DNA of 45,230 nt from CAZSVE01 sp964610175. Lineage in GTDB: Bacteria > Pseudomonadota > Gammaproteobacteria > HK1. Under the pieces are notes generated by a model. That model did no database searches. It saw only the letters and a list, made by a program, of their open reading frames with translations, and was not told the DNA's origin. Numbering within the stretch: the stretch's first letter is position 1; every line of letters starts with the position of its first letter. Below are positions 33,485-42,371 of this stretch, piece after piece. The DNA is taken from NCBI GenBank assembly GCA_964610175.1, contig CAZSVE010000016.1, positions 1 through 45,230 of the forward strand. The letters are read 5' to 3'. The position numbers were made by a program, and so were the translations under genes.

Positions 33485-36400
33485 CGGGCGTGTTCCTCCT
33501 GGAGTACCATGGCCCGGGCGATGGTGGCGTCGGCGTCGTTCAGGGCGGCACTGCGTGTCCAGTGGCGCCGCTCGTTGCGCTTGATGATCAGTATTTCGTG
33601 CTCTCCCACCACCCGGATGAAGGTATCGGAGTAGATCGTTCCCAAGCGATCCTCGGGGACGCGGGCCGCCTCGGCGATCCGTTGCAATGCCACCTGCCAA
33701 TCTTCGGCCTCTTCCCACGCAGGTTCCTTGCTCAAGGCAGTCAACTTGAACAATACCGCCAATATCGGTGATGCACTTCCTCCCATGATTTGCCAGGCAA
33801 ACTCGGCATCCGGGAGAAGATCAGGGTTCCAGATCCGCAGGAACACCTGAAGATAGCCTTGGATTTCTCGAACCTGTTCCTCGGGCAGGTCGGCTGCAAC
33901 ACCTCGGCGTTTCGATGGCAGGACCACTGGCATCACCGCGCGGCTCTTGCCCTTTTTGTAGAAAAAATCGAGACCAATATCGCACATCTCACGAACCAGA
34001 TCGCGATCCGACTGATTGCACACATAGAGGTCGAAGATGGCTTCATCCAGTTCGCGTTCGAGTTCTTCGATGCGGGCGTCTTGACCCAGAATTAGCGTAT
34101 GCGAAGAATCCATGCTGCGCAGTTCATCGACGATTCTCACGATCCGCGCCTGCAATTTTGGATCGTCCGGGAGGACGATGGGAAATTCACGAATCATGTG
34201 CAGGTGAATCTCGTCGTGCCACATGCCCCAGGAACCGGCTGTCAGCCAAAAATAATACCGACTCAAGGAAGACCAGAAGATCGCGAGAATCACCTTTTGA
34301 TCATCGTCCGATAGGTTATGAAAGCGGAATCCATGAACAGAGTTACGAAAAGAGAACGGCGATGTAGCTAATCTCGCCACAAGTATTCCACCATCCTTGA
34401 CATCAATGCCACGCTTTACGAGCAGTCTTTGACCTTCGTAGACATTTCGGTTACCACGAGATTCGACTTTATCGGAGACCTCAACTAACTCTTCGCCTGA
34501 AATTTCACCGCGTCGCCCGAGGGTATAATGAGGCGGAAGAGTCGGATATTCTGAGAGCCAATCTGCATCCAAAGCCTTATTGCCTACTTGATAACCACGA
34601 CCGGATATTACTGAAGTACCTTTCCGCTCTTTCCCGATCTCATCGAGGGAATAAAACCGCTGCATGGTCCGCACCAGGTTCTCATCGCGGAGGCCGCCCC
34701 ACCAGTACAGCTTCCACAGCCAATCGCGGCGTCGCACCTCGTCCTGGAATAGCCAATGCATGTCCGAGGTGGTCAGAATGATGGCGCGGGTCTTGCCGAC
34801 AATATCGGTGTGTTTGGCCGACCAATAGGAGAGTCTGTGATCCATCTCCGGCGCACCCTTGGTGAAGGTCGCCAAGATGAAAGGAGCGATGCCCTCGCCG
34901 GCGCGGTCCTTGCCAGTGAAATAGAGATGGCGGACATGGGCGAAATTAACCACCCGGCCGAGACTGCATCGCGTTAGCCAGGATTGCCGGAATTTTTGGC
35001 TGTTCTTGTGCTGCTTGAATAATACCCCAGAGGACAGCAACATCCCCGCTGCACCGCTTTCTTGAAGGAGTTCCATGGCCAAATATACGAAGGCTTGGGA
35101 CTGTTCCAAGTTGCCGATTGCCCGTCCTTTTTTAGGGTCGCACCATTTTCTCGTAGCAGGCCAGGCGGCTTTGCCCAGGACATCGGTATCTTTTACCTTT
35201 CCCCAGGGAGGATTCCCCACTACCACATCCGCGCAACCCGGCCCGAAGCGCTCGGCGATGCGGGCATCGTTGTTTTGGATGGCCTCGAAGGCATTCCCAG
35301 CGTACAGGATATCCAGGTGTCGGGAGGGATCATGCGATTCCCGGTCGGATTGCCAGCGCAGATTCGGGAGCTGGCGATTGGCATCGATATCCCGCTGTTC
35401 CTGGTAATGGAGCCAGGCGAGGGACAGGCTGAAGGCGGCGATGCGCGCGGCTTCGGGATTGATATCGATGCCGGCGATCCGGTCGGTAAGGATGGCGCGG
35501 AGATCATCTCGCGATAACCGCCCGTCCTCCTCCCTGGATTCGACTTTCTTGACGAGGGCATGGCGCACCATGCGGCGAAAAGACTCTACCAGGAAGATCC
35601 CGGAGCCGCAGGCCGGGTCGATGACGCGCGGTTTCTTGTCCAGTACCTCCTTCGTCAACACTTGTGAGAGGAGGTATTCGGCCAGGGTGGGAGGCGTGTA
35701 ATAGGTGCCCTGAGTGTTGCCCTTGCCTTGTTCAACGGTATAGAACTCCTCGTAGATGCTGCTGATGAGTTCGATGGGGACGATATCGAACCGGTAGGCA
35801 AACAGGAAGAGCCGCCGTTGTGGGACCACGGAATCCCCGATCAGCAGTTTGCGCAGAAGTTCGATATGTTCCGATATTATCGCCTCATATTCGCTTGGCG
35901 CAACGGGCAGGATGTCGCCGTTGAAGTCGCGATCCAATCGGTCGAACAGGGCATAAGTGAACTTTTTGTCTCGGAGCACCCGAAAAAAAAACCGGTTGGC
36001 CAGTTCCGGTTCCTCGAATGTGCCTTCCGATTCTTCATCCAACAACGCCCGCCATTTCCCATTCTCCCCGGCCACGTTCCAAAAATAGTCTTGCGTAATG
36101 ATCTCCCGGTCTTCCAGATAGCGAACGAACAGAGCGCGGGCGATGAGGGAATGGGCGTATTCGACGTCGAGGCCGCCCTCGATCCCCGCCTTCGAATCGC
36201 CTCTAGTCAGTAGCCCTCGCACTTCCCGGAGGTCCCGCACCAGGGCGCGGTCGGCGCGATCCGCGCCCGATCCGAAGCGTTTATCTCCATAGATAGCGCC
36301 GGTTTCCAACCGATCGCGTCGAAAGTGGCGAAATTTCTCCTGTACCTCGGTGATAGTATTCGCTAGCGCCAGTAACCGACTTTCATGCTGTAATTTGGCA

Positions 36401-36771
36401 TTGCGCCCCACTGGGGGACTTGTGAGTTGGTAGGCCTCCAGTTTCCCGTGACTCGCCAGGAAGAGGAATTGAGGACGAGCCATGGACCAGATTCGGTTGA
36501 AGAACCGTCGAATGTGTTCGTCTTTCGGAGCATCCTTCAGGCTCTGTTCCGGCAGTTCCGCCAGAACGACCACAGGATCATTGCCGACAAAAAAGATCGA
36601 GTCGGCGTGAACTCGCTTGGCGAGCACCAGCCAGTCGCCCTTTTCCAGCCAGTGATCACGATTTTCCTCGCTGGGTATTTCCGCGGCAGGCAAAAGGCAA
36701 CCGTTACGCAGATCCAGGGAGCGGATCGCCTCGTCCAACAATTGTCGCGGAGATGGCTGGGGTAGCGTCAC
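33481..36771 (-). CDS. Large N6-adenine DNA methyltransferase (type IIG/PglX-like)
   Basis: A 1096-aa enzyme that probably methylates adenine in a specific DNA sequence using S-adenosylmethionine. AdoMet motif I DPACGSG is at 385-391 and catalytic motif IV NPPW at 520-523. TYYTPP upstream and AGIDINPEAARIAAFSLSLAW between the motifs are typical of the N6_Mtase/Eco57I class. The first 340 residues (helical, with YAHSLIARALFVRYLEDRE) and the last 350 (target-recognition-like, with GRGYQVGN and LPSKRRGV) flank it. The start is GTG 36771. No separate specificity subunit is present. The next gene is a PD-(D/E)XK protein, so nuclease activity may be supplied in trans. Confidence 0.88.
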   Translation of the reverse strand: MTLPQPSPRQLLDEAIRSLDLRNGCLLPAAEIPSEENRDHWLEKGDWLVLAKRVHADSIFFVGNDPVVVLAELPEQSLKDAPKDEHIRRFFNRIWSMARPQFLFLASHGKLEAYQLTSPPVGRNAKLQHESRLLALANTITEVQEKFRHFRRDRLETGAIYGDKRFGSGADRADRALVRDLREVRGLLTRGDSKAGIEGGLDVEYAHSLIARALFVRYLEDREIITQDYFWNVAGENGKWRALLDEESEGTFEEPELANRFFFRVLRDKKFTYALFDRLDRDFNGDILPVAPSEYEAIISEHIELLRKLLIGDSVVPQRRLFLFAYRFDIVPIELISSIYEEFYTVEQGKGNTQGTYYTPPTLAEYLLSQVLTKEVLDKKPRVIDPACGSGIFLVESFRRMVRHALVKKVESREEDGRLSRDDLRAILTDRIAGIDINPEAARIAAFSLSLAWLHYQEQRDIDANRQLPNLRWQSDRESHDPSRHLDILYAGNAFEAIQNNDARIAERFGPGCADVVVGNPPWGKVKDTDVLGKAAWPATRKWCDPKKGRAIGNLEQSQAFVYLAMELLQESGAAGMLLSSGVLFKQHKNSQKFRQSWLTRCSLGRVVNFAHVRHLYFTGKDRAGEGIAPFILATFTKGAPEMDHRLSYWSAKHTDIVGKTRAIILTTSDMHWLFQDEVRRRDWLWKLYWWGGLRDENLVRTMQRFYSLDEIGKERKGTSVISGRGYQVGNKALDADWLSEYPTLPPHYTLGRRGEISGEELVEVSDKVESRGNRNVYEGQRLLVKRGIDVKDGGILVARLATSPFSFRNSVHGFRFHNLSDDDQKVILAIFWSSLSRYYFWLTAGSWGMWHDEIHLHMIREFPIVLPDDPKLQARIVRIVDELRSMDSSHTLILGQDARIEELERELDEAIFDLYVCNQSDRDLVREMCDIGLDFFYKKGKSRAVMPVVLPSKRRGVAADLPEEQVREIQGYLQVFLRIWNPDLLPDAEFAWQIMGGSASPILAVLFKLTALSKEPAWEEAEDWQVALQRIAEAARVPEDRLGTIYSDTFIRVVGEHEILIIKRNERRHWTRSAALNDADATIARAMVLQEEHAR

Positions 36772-36841
36772 ATTCGGTTCTCGGCGATGTCGTACTTCTC
36801 TACTGCCAAATTTTCAGAGCTCCCGCTTTGGGACACACTTA

Positions 36842-37504
36842 TTACCGTAATGTTGGCAACAAATCCGAAGACAACGAGATAAGCCCCTGCCAACAGGAAT
36901 TTTTCGGGTCTCTACGTACCGCGCCCTGCAACCAACCACCGAGTTCGCCAAGCAAACCCCGATCCGTCAAGTTGGAGAACAAGTAATGCTCCGGCACGAA
37001 ATTCCCCATCGGAGCTTCCTGGCGCAAATGGCAATAATCATCGACAATCCTGGCTACGCCAACTCCTCGGAAAACCGTCCGCAAGGTCAATCCCGCCATC
37101 GGTTGATCCTCGGCGGAAACCATGTAGCGATCGAAATCAGCCACCGCAGGTAATGTCCGGATCTCGACGGGCTGCCTTCCATCCGAGTGGGTCTTTCCCT
37201 CATTCACGATGATGACCGCCGGTCCGAACCAGACCTCCACGCGACCAGCACCCCCGGATACGCCGAAGCATACAAGCTTTACCTCTCCACCTTGCGCCAA
37301 GGATAGTCGATCACCGTGGCGCAGGGTCATGAAATCCTGGATGGATTGCGCATCGTTACCGATGGCCAAAGAGACATCCCCATCGTGTCTCATGACCATG
37401 CAAACGGACTGTTCGTTGCCAGAGACCACATTGCCCGGTGCCGATAGGGTCAGCAACAATCCTGCCAACAACACCCCCCGGACAACATGGAAACGAAACG
37501 ACAT
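36842..37504 (-). CDS. Uncharacterised secreted protein (FecR-like beta domain)
   Basis: About 220 aa. ATG 37504 gives a signal peptide (hydrophobic core VLLAGLLLTL, likely cleavage near residue 29). GGAG is only two bases upstream, which is close, and a longer form starting at 37552 is possible. The mature part has GDVSLAIGND, LRHGDRLSLAQGGEVKLVCFG and RVEVWFGPAVIIV, a pattern seen in FecR-like beta-sandwich domains that bind or sense at the envelope. The C-terminus is helical (LGELGGWLQGAVRR) with a terminal cysteine-containing segment. Function unknown. It sits between rsfS and the methyltransferase on the same strand. Confidence 0.68.
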   Translation of the reverse strand: MSFRFHVVRGVLLAGLLLTLSAPGNVVSGNEQSVCMVMRHDGDVSLAIGNDAQSIQDFMTLRHGDRLSLAQGGEVKLVCFGVSGGAGRVEVWFGPAVIIVNEGKTHSDGRQPVEIRTLPAVADFDRYMVSAEDQPMAGLTLRTVFRGVGVARIVDDYCHLRQEAPMGNFVPEHYLFSNLTDRGLLGELGGWLQGAVRRDPKNSCWQGLISLSSDLLPTLR

Positions 37505-37564
37505 ATCTCCTTTTCGGAAAATAGCCGTCAACGTAGCGCCCATGGCATGCAACGATATCTTGTC

Positions 37565-37939
37565 TTACCAGCGTGTGGCAGCGGAAAGGCGCGGCATATT
37601 CGGGGGTCGCCAAAGCTTTTCGAGCTGATAGAGATCCCGAACCTCGGAGATCATGACATGCACGACTACATCGCATAGATCCACCAGGATCCATTCCCCG
37701 TGCTGTTTACCTTCGATCCCCAGGGGGGGGTACCCGGCTTTCTTGATGGCAGCGACCACATTTTCAACCAGCGCCTGGGTATGGCGCTTGGATCTACCGG
37801 TCGCGACAATCATGAAGTCGGTCATGCTGGTGAGGGTTCTGACATCCAGCACGGTAATGTCGATTGCTTTCACCGCCTCCAGATTGGCGACAACATCGCG
37901 TGCCAACTTCTCGGAAAAATCAGACGTACAATTGCTCAT
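37565..37939 (-). CDS. rsfS: Ribosomal silencing factor RsfS
   Basis: Binds uL14 on the 50S subunit and blocks subunit joining in starved cells. The 124-aa product is normal in length. Conserved blocks: DITVLDVRTLTSMTDFMIVATGRSKRH, IEGKQHGEWILVDLCDVVVHVM and YQLEKLW. ATG 37939 lies inside the 3' end of nadD (20-nt overlap). The frame is open eight codons further upstream, but that part is within nadD coding sequence. nadD-rsfS is the standard pair. Confidence 0.94.
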   Translation of the reverse strand: MSNCTSDFSEKLARDVVANLEAVKAIDITVLDVRTLTSMTDFMIVATGRSKRHTQALVENVVAAIKKAGYPPLGIEGKQHGEWILVDLCDVVVHVMISEVRDLYQLEKLWRPPNMPRLSAATRW

Positions 37940-38558
37940 GGGTAATGATCTCGAGGACAGCATCGGGTACTAGATAGCGAATCGAGGCACCGCGCGCAAT
38001 CAACGCTCGTATCCGTGTTGCCGAAATATCCAATTGAGGAACCGGATGGACAAGGATTCGCCCAACAGGTTCATGGCGAAGACAGGCCGAATCATGGCTT
38101 TGTCGACTGGCCAGCAAATGGGCGAGTTCACCCTCTCCTGGTAATCGTGTACCCGGTCGTTGTGCAACGATAATATGGGCAAGTGTCAAGATTCGGTGCC
38201 ACCGACTCCAGGTGTTCAATTGACAAAAGGCATCGGTGCCCAGGATAAGGCAAAGTGCGCTATGGGGGAATCGTTGTCGCAACGCGTCGAGGGTATCTAC
38301 AGTATATGATACTCCATCACGCCGCAGTTCCTGGTCATCCACGATAAGCCCCGGTTCATTTTGGACCGCAGCCTCGAGCATTCGCAGACGAACCTTGTCT
38401 TCGGTCCGAGGAGACATCCGATGTGGCGGTTTCCCCAGTGGAATCAACCGGACCTTGGACAAGGAGAGTTCATCGCGTATCTCCACGGCGAATCTCAGGT
38501 GCCCGTTGTGCACGGGGTCGAAGGTTCCTCCCAGGATGCCAATGGATTCACGGAGCAT
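37920..38558 (-). CDS. nadD: Nicotinate-nucleotide adenylyltransferase
   Basis: Transfers AMP from ATP to nicotinate mononucleotide, giving deamido-NAD in NAD synthesis. The 212-aa product carries the nucleotidyltransferase motif GGTFDPVHNGH at 10-20 and the ISATRIR motif near 180. LGTDAF and the LPGKPPHR-like loop (LGKPPHR) are present. ATG 38558 has AGGGG five bases upstream. It overlaps rsfS by 20 nt. Matches the coenzyme theme of coaE and pnt elsewhere in the window, though not linked. Confidence 0.95.
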   Translation of the reverse strand: MLRESIGILGGTFDPVHNGHLRFAVEIRDELSLSKVRLIPLGKPPHRMSPRTEDKVRLRMLEAAVQNEPGLIVDDQELRRDGVSYTVDTLDALRQRFPHSALCLILGTDAFCQLNTWSRWHRILTLAHIIVAQRPGTRLPGEGELAHLLASRQSHDSACLRHEPVGRILVHPVPQLDISATRIRALIARGASIRYLVPDAVLEIITHEQLYV

Positions 38559-38608
38559 TTGCGCCCCTTTTAGCGGTGCGTTTCATGCGTAACGGCGTAC
38601 GTCGATAA

Positions 38609-38719
38609 TTCGTTTACTTCCCGCTGCGCTTCGCAAATGGTCAAGTTTTACAAACACCAATTTCGCTTTACCAATATGCCGAATCATGCCTTGTCGGTTC
38701 GGGCACAAGCTTCGCTGGA
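38609..38719 (+). repeat. ~110-bp dispersed repeat (family A), copy
   Basis: Plus-oriented copy: CGTTTACTTCCCGCTGCGCT at the left, GGTTCGGGCACAAGCTTCGC at the right end. Confidence 0.78.
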
Positions 38720-38726
38720 TCTTCAT

Positions 38727-38763
38727 AAAAAAAGCTATCCACACTGGAGTGCGTGGATAGCTT
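38727..38763 (-). terminator. Rho-independent terminator of the pnt cluster
   Basis: On the minus strand an 11-bp perfect stem (AAGCTATCCAC / GTGGATAGCTT) with a 10-nt loop is followed by a run of T. It lies about 100 bp after the pntB stop. Confidence 0.85.
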
Positions 38764-38858
38764 GATCTCGAAAAAATCAGCGAGGATCGATTGTTTCAGC
38801 CATGCTCGGAAGAAAACACAATTGGATGATTTGTCGACACTTATGGGGGTAGCGCGAC

Positions 38859-40271
38859 TCAATGCCCTCCTTTCAACGCACTCGCCAATCCCTCGCACAT
38901 CTCCTTTGCATCCCCGAACAGCATGGAGCAATTGTCCCGGTAGTAAAGGAGGTTATCGACACCGGCATAGCCGGGGCGCATGCTGCGCTTGATGACGAAG
39001 ATCTGCTTGGCTTTTTCCACATCCAGAATCGGCATCCCGTAGATATCGCTGGAGGGATCGATCTTCGCGGCAGGATTGGTGACATCATTGGCACCCACCA
39101 CCAGCGCTACATCGCAGGAGGGAAAGGAGGGATTGATCTCGTCCATTTCCTCCACATGGTCGTAGGGAATGTCGGCTTCGGCAAGCAAGACGTTCATATG
39201 ACCCGGCATGCGCCCCGCCACGGGATGGATGGCGAATTTTACCGAAACACCTTTGTCTTCCAGGGTTTGCATCATTTCCTTGAGGGCGTGCTGGGCCTGG
39301 GCCACGGCCATGCCATAACCAGGCACCACGATGACCTTCGCGCCCTCGTTATCCATCCAAAACACCGCATCGTCGACCCCTGCGGCCTTGACGCCTTTCT
39401 CCGCGGCAGCCGCCATGGGTGATGCCTCGCCACCTTCCGCGACGCCGAATCCACCCAGGATGACGCTGATGAAGGAGCGGTTCATGGCACGGCACATGAT
39501 GTAGGAGAGGATGGCGCCGGAGAACCCCACCAAGGCGCCGGTGACGATGAGGAGGTTGTTCTGGAGGGTAAAACCGGTTGCCGCCGCTGCCCATCCCGAG
39601 TAGGAGTTGAGCATGGAAACGACCACCGGCATGTCGGCCCCCCCGATGGGGATGATGATCAAAACACCCAAGACCAGGGAGAGGATGGTGACGACGGCGA
39701 GGGAGAGATAACTGCCGGTCATCCCGAAGTGGATGGCAAAAGCGACGGCGAGGATGCCAAGGGCGAGATTCAGCCAGTGCTGACCGGTGAAGACCACGGG
39801 CGCGGAACTCAGGAGCGCCTGGAGTTTCCCGAAGGCGATGAGGGAGCCCGTGAAGGTGATGGCGCCGATGACGATGCCGGCGGCTAGTTCCCCCATCAAA
39901 ACCCCGTTCAGGGTTCCGGCGAGTTCTCGGTTGATGAAGGTGCCGATGGCCACCAGGACGGCCGCCAAACCGACGAAACTGTGCAGCATGGCCACCAGTT
40001 GCGGCATGGCGGTCATCTTGATCTTGATGGCCACGGTAATGCCGATGATGGCGCCGATGATCACCGCAATGGCGATGATGCCATAGGGGCGAAGCGCCTG
40101 ATTGATCTCGGGGCCGAGCAGCGTAACCGCTACGGCGATGACCATGCCGATGATGGCGTACAGGCTTCCTCGCCTTGCCGTGGCTGGCGAGGTCAGTCCT
40201 TTGAGGCCGAGGATGAACAGGATGGCCGAAACCAGGTATGTGATCGCAAGGGTGTTGATACTAAGTGCCAT
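38859..40271 (-). CDS. pntB: NAD(P) transhydrogenase subunit beta
   Basis: Membrane subunit with the NADP(H)-binding domain III of the proton-translocating transhydrogenase, which makes NADPH from NADH using the proton gradient. The 470-aa product has about nine hydrophobic helices in the first ~280 residues, then the soluble domain III with VPGYGMAVAQAQHALKEM, KFAIHPVAGRMPGHMNVLLAEA, VVGANDVTNPAA and VIKRSMRPGYAGVDN, all canonical. It is the last gene of the cluster and is followed by a terminator. A membrane-protein gene separates it from pntAB, where direct adjacency is usual. Confidence 0.95.
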   Translation of the reverse strand: MALSINTLAITYLVSAILFILGLKGLTSPATARRGSLYAIIGMVIAVAVTLLGPEINQALRPYGIIAIAVIIGAIIGITVAIKIKMTAMPQLVAMLHSFVGLAAVLVAIGTFINRELAGTLNGVLMGELAAGIVIGAITFTGSLIAFGKLQALLSSAPVVFTGQHWLNLALGILAVAFAIHFGMTGSYLSLAVVTILSLVLGVLIIIPIGGADMPVVVSMLNSYSGWAAAATGFTLQNNLLIVTGALVGFSGAILSYIMCRAMNRSFISVILGGFGVAEGGEASPMAAAAEKGVKAAGVDDAVFWMDNEGAKVIVVPGYGMAVAQAQHALKEMMQTLEDKGVSVKFAIHPVAGRMPGHMNVLLAEADIPYDHVEEMDEINPSFPSCDVALVVGANDVTNPAAKIDPSSDIYGMPILDVEKAKQIFVIKRSMRPGYAGVDNLLYYRDNCSMLFGDAKEMCEGLASALKGGH

Positions 40272-40369
40272 GGTATTTGTCTGTGGTTATCGGATTGGTA
40301 TCCAGTGTGTGGTTTTTTCGTGACTCACTAATCTTGTAAATCCGTATCAAGGTTGCACACGATGTTTGA

Positions 40370-41035
40370 TTAGGTTTTTCCCAAGTTCAAAAGGTATTCA
40401 CATTCTTTTGCATTTTTGTTCGATGCCCCCCCCTCCAAACTACGCTCACCATTGAATTCGCATGATACTCGTACAAACGGAGCCCAATACAGTAATTCTT
40501 CCTTATTCGATACCTTGATGTACTCTATTGCACCATTGAAAACAGTCAGGAAAACCCCTTTGGAATTCTCTTTGAACACTTCTTTATCGATAAGATTTTT
40601 CTCATAGGCCACAGCGATATACTCGAAACGGTTTAGTAGCCCAACGAGACCATCTCTTAACTTTATTCGGTTTATAAGATCACGGCATTCGTATGCATTC
40701 CCTTCTGCACACTTCCCTTGTCGCCGTTTGGCCTTATATTCTTCATAAGAGGCGTCCAGATGTTTCGCTATCGTTTCGGGAATTCGATCAACATCAAGGG
40801 AACCACCTGCCAATTGTCCATGGTTAGATAAAATCTCCTTCCTATATACATCCATATTCGCAGCATTTTCCTTCAATACTTGCACGGTAAATTCGTTTTT
40901 TCTCCATTTATTGGCATCTTGTACAGCCCAACCGTTATATACGATTGATATAACGCCGATAATAGCCACTACTAAAAATTCCGTATCTTTCCAGTCCGTT
41001 ATGAATTCTTTTATTTTGGTCATTATTCGGCTCAT
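40370..41035 (-). CDS. Uncharacterised membrane-anchored protein inserted in the pnt cluster (DUF4760-like)
   Basis: A 221-aa protein with one N-terminal membrane helix (about 18-38, FLVVAIIGVISIVYNGWAV) and a helical, charged soluble part. LRDGLVGLLNRFEYIAVAYEKNLIDKEVFKE at about 125-156 resembles DUF4760-type domains. It is A+T richer than pntB and pntAB that flank it. It lies 98 bp upstream of pntB and 52 bp downstream of pntAB. No known role in transhydrogenase. ATG 41035 begins MSRIMTK; the second ATG at residue 5 is an alternative start. Confidence 0.72.
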   Translation of the reverse strand: MSRIMTKIKEFITDWKDTEFLVVAIIGVISIVYNGWAVQDANKWRKNEFTVQVLKENAANMDVYRKEILSNHGQLAGGSLDVDRIPETIAKHLDASYEEYKAKRRQGKCAEGNAYECRDLINRIKLRDGLVGLLNRFEYIAVAYEKNLIDKEVFKENSKGVFLTVFNGAIEYIKVSNKEELLYWAPFVRVSCEFNGERSLEGGASNKNAKECEYLLNLGKT

Positions 41036-41087
41036 TATCTTATACCTCGATCACACTCCCACGAGAATAATCAATATAGGTTCATCA

Positions 41088-41390
41088 TCACTTCTTCTTG
41101 AACATCGCCAACATGCGTTGGGTCACCCAAAAGCCCCCGAAAATATTGATGGAGGCAAGCAATACAGCCAGGAACCCGAGTATTTCGACGGACCCACTTG
41201 CGTTATCGAAACCCGCCACCAGCAATGCCCCGACGATGATGATTCCCGATATGGCATTGGTGAGCGAGATGAGTGGCGTGTGCAGGGATGGCGTTACGCC
41301 CCAAATGACGAAATAGCCGATGAAACAGGCCAGGACGAAGACATACAGCGCAACGAGTGAAGCAGACATGGTGGTCACGACTTCAGGCAT
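41088..41390 (-). CDS. pntAB: NAD(P) transhydrogenase subunit alpha, membrane part
   Basis: The short membrane half (100 aa) of a split alpha subunit. Three helices: VALYVFVLACFIGYFVIWG, PLISLTNAISGIIIVGALLVAG and VEILGFLAVLLASINIFGGFWVTQRML, matching the PntAB/alpha2 pattern. ATG 41390 has GAGG eight bases upstream; the open extension upstream is not conserved. Normally directly between pntAA and pntB; here small genes lie on both sides. Confidence 0.93.
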   Translation of the reverse strand: MPEVVTTMSASLVALYVFVLACFIGYFVIWGVTPSLHTPLISLTNAISGIIIVGALLVAGFDNASGSVEILGFLAVLLASINIFGGFWVTQRMLAMFKKK

Positions 41391-41466
41391 GGTAATAACC
41401 TCGGATATGGTTGATGGGTTTGTGGCTCGTGGTTGTGAATAGATGCATTTTCGATGATCATCCGCT

Positions 41467-41880
41467 TTATCTAGCGTTTCCAAGACCAGCAATAGCATCC
41501 ATCACGCCTATGTTTTCAAATAGGTCTTTCGATACAAGATTCATCTTATCCGGAACCGCGGCGACGACAAGATTGGAAGTACGGCCATTATAATCGAAGA
41601 GTGTTGCAACCGGACTGTCGCCCATGAACACCTCGTCGATTTTACGAGACCATATGACTTTCGGATGTTGCTCTCTTCGATCATCCAAGACCTTGTAGAT
41701 GCGCTCAGCAGTGCCTACAAGGTAGGTTTTTTGTTTCGATGTGCTAAGGAGCTGAACTTTCCCCGTATTGCCGATATTCTCTGCATCCTCGTCGAAGTGA
41801 CTGGAGTTCCTTACTGCGGCGAGAATGGTTTCATTGTCGGAGAACGGGCGGTGTCCAGTGTACAGTTCTCTTAGGTTCAT
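41467..41880 (-). CDS. Uncharacterised 137-aa soluble protein in the pnt cluster
   Basis: No signal or membrane segment. Starts at ATG 41880, overlapping the stop of the small membrane protein upstream as ATGA (translational coupling). It has a hydrophilic alpha/beta look (KTYLVGTAERIYKVLDDRREQ, SPVATLFDYNGRTSNLVVAAVPDKM). No family recognised. It ends 77 bp before pntAB. Confidence 0.65.
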   Translation of the reverse strand: MNLRELYTGHRPFSDNETILAAVRNSSHFDEDAENIGNTGKVQLLSTSKQKTYLVGTAERIYKVLDDRREQHPKVIWSRKIDEVFMGDSPVATLFDYNGRTSNLVVAAVPDKMNLVSKDLFENIGVMDAIAGLGNAR

Positions 41881-42132
41881 CTTTCTTCCTCCCCATGGAC
41901 TGGTTCCTCCGGTTCCTTATCTCCAGCATCTTTAGCGCCCAAATGTCCCTCGACGTTTGTTATCATTTTGGTCAGTACAACTGGCCAGAGGATTCCAACC
42001 ACCACCAAGGATAGCTTCGACGTTTCATCGAACATTTCGATATAAGCGGCAAAATAACCAACGACAAAAGCCCCCAAGAAACCACGTGGTCAGTATGAGT
42101 AAAAAATTCCTCCCTCGATAGATGATGTTCAA
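41877..42132 (-). pseudogene. Small two-helix membrane protein, apparently frameshifted
   Basis: Read from TTG 42132 it begins MNIIYRGRNFLLILTTWFLG, then must shift frame at a run of five G (42071-42075) to continue as AFVVGYFAAYIEMFDETSK and KLSLVVVGILWPVVLTKMI, ending in an acidic tail EPEEPVHGEEER. Joined, it is about 84 aa with two membrane helices. Without the shift only a 66-aa piece from TTG 42077 is open. Removing one G restores the frame, so this is either a recent frameshift, a sequencing error in a homopolymer, or programmed slippage. It is coupled to the 137-aa gene through ATGA. Confidence 0.55.
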
Positions 42133-42141
42133 CAAAGACTT

Positions 42142-42273
42142 CTACCCTTGCGCCATGAAATAGGCATAATCGACTATCAGGAAAAGAACGCTCGTAATAG
42201 CGCAACCGAATGCGAAAGGAATAAGTGTTTCGTCATATATCAGCGATAACATACAATCGAATGCGTCCCACAA
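42142..42273 (-). CDS. Small 43-aa single-helix membrane protein
   Basis: TTG 42273 preceded by GGAGG at a spacing of 8. Begins MWDAFDCMLSLIYDET, then one hydrophobic helix (about 17-40, ending VDYAYFM). Stops just before the next membrane gene. Family unknown. Low-certainty gene because of its size, but hydrophobicity and the strong ribosome-binding site support it. Confidence 0.5.
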   Translation of the reverse strand: MWDAFDCMLSLIYDETLIPFAFGCAITSVLFLIVDYAYFMAQG

Positions 42274-42371
42274 GCCAATGTCCTCCAGTTTATCATCTCG
42301 TACTCCTGATCCTCCTGTGGGAATCCATTGCAGAAACGGTGAAACCGATGATGATCAAACGGTAAAATTCA

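Larger units (their letters stand above)
38559..38858. other. Gap between nadD and pntB
   Basis: Contains a family A repeat (38609-38719) and the terminator of the pnt cluster (38727-38763); no gene. Confidence 0.6.
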
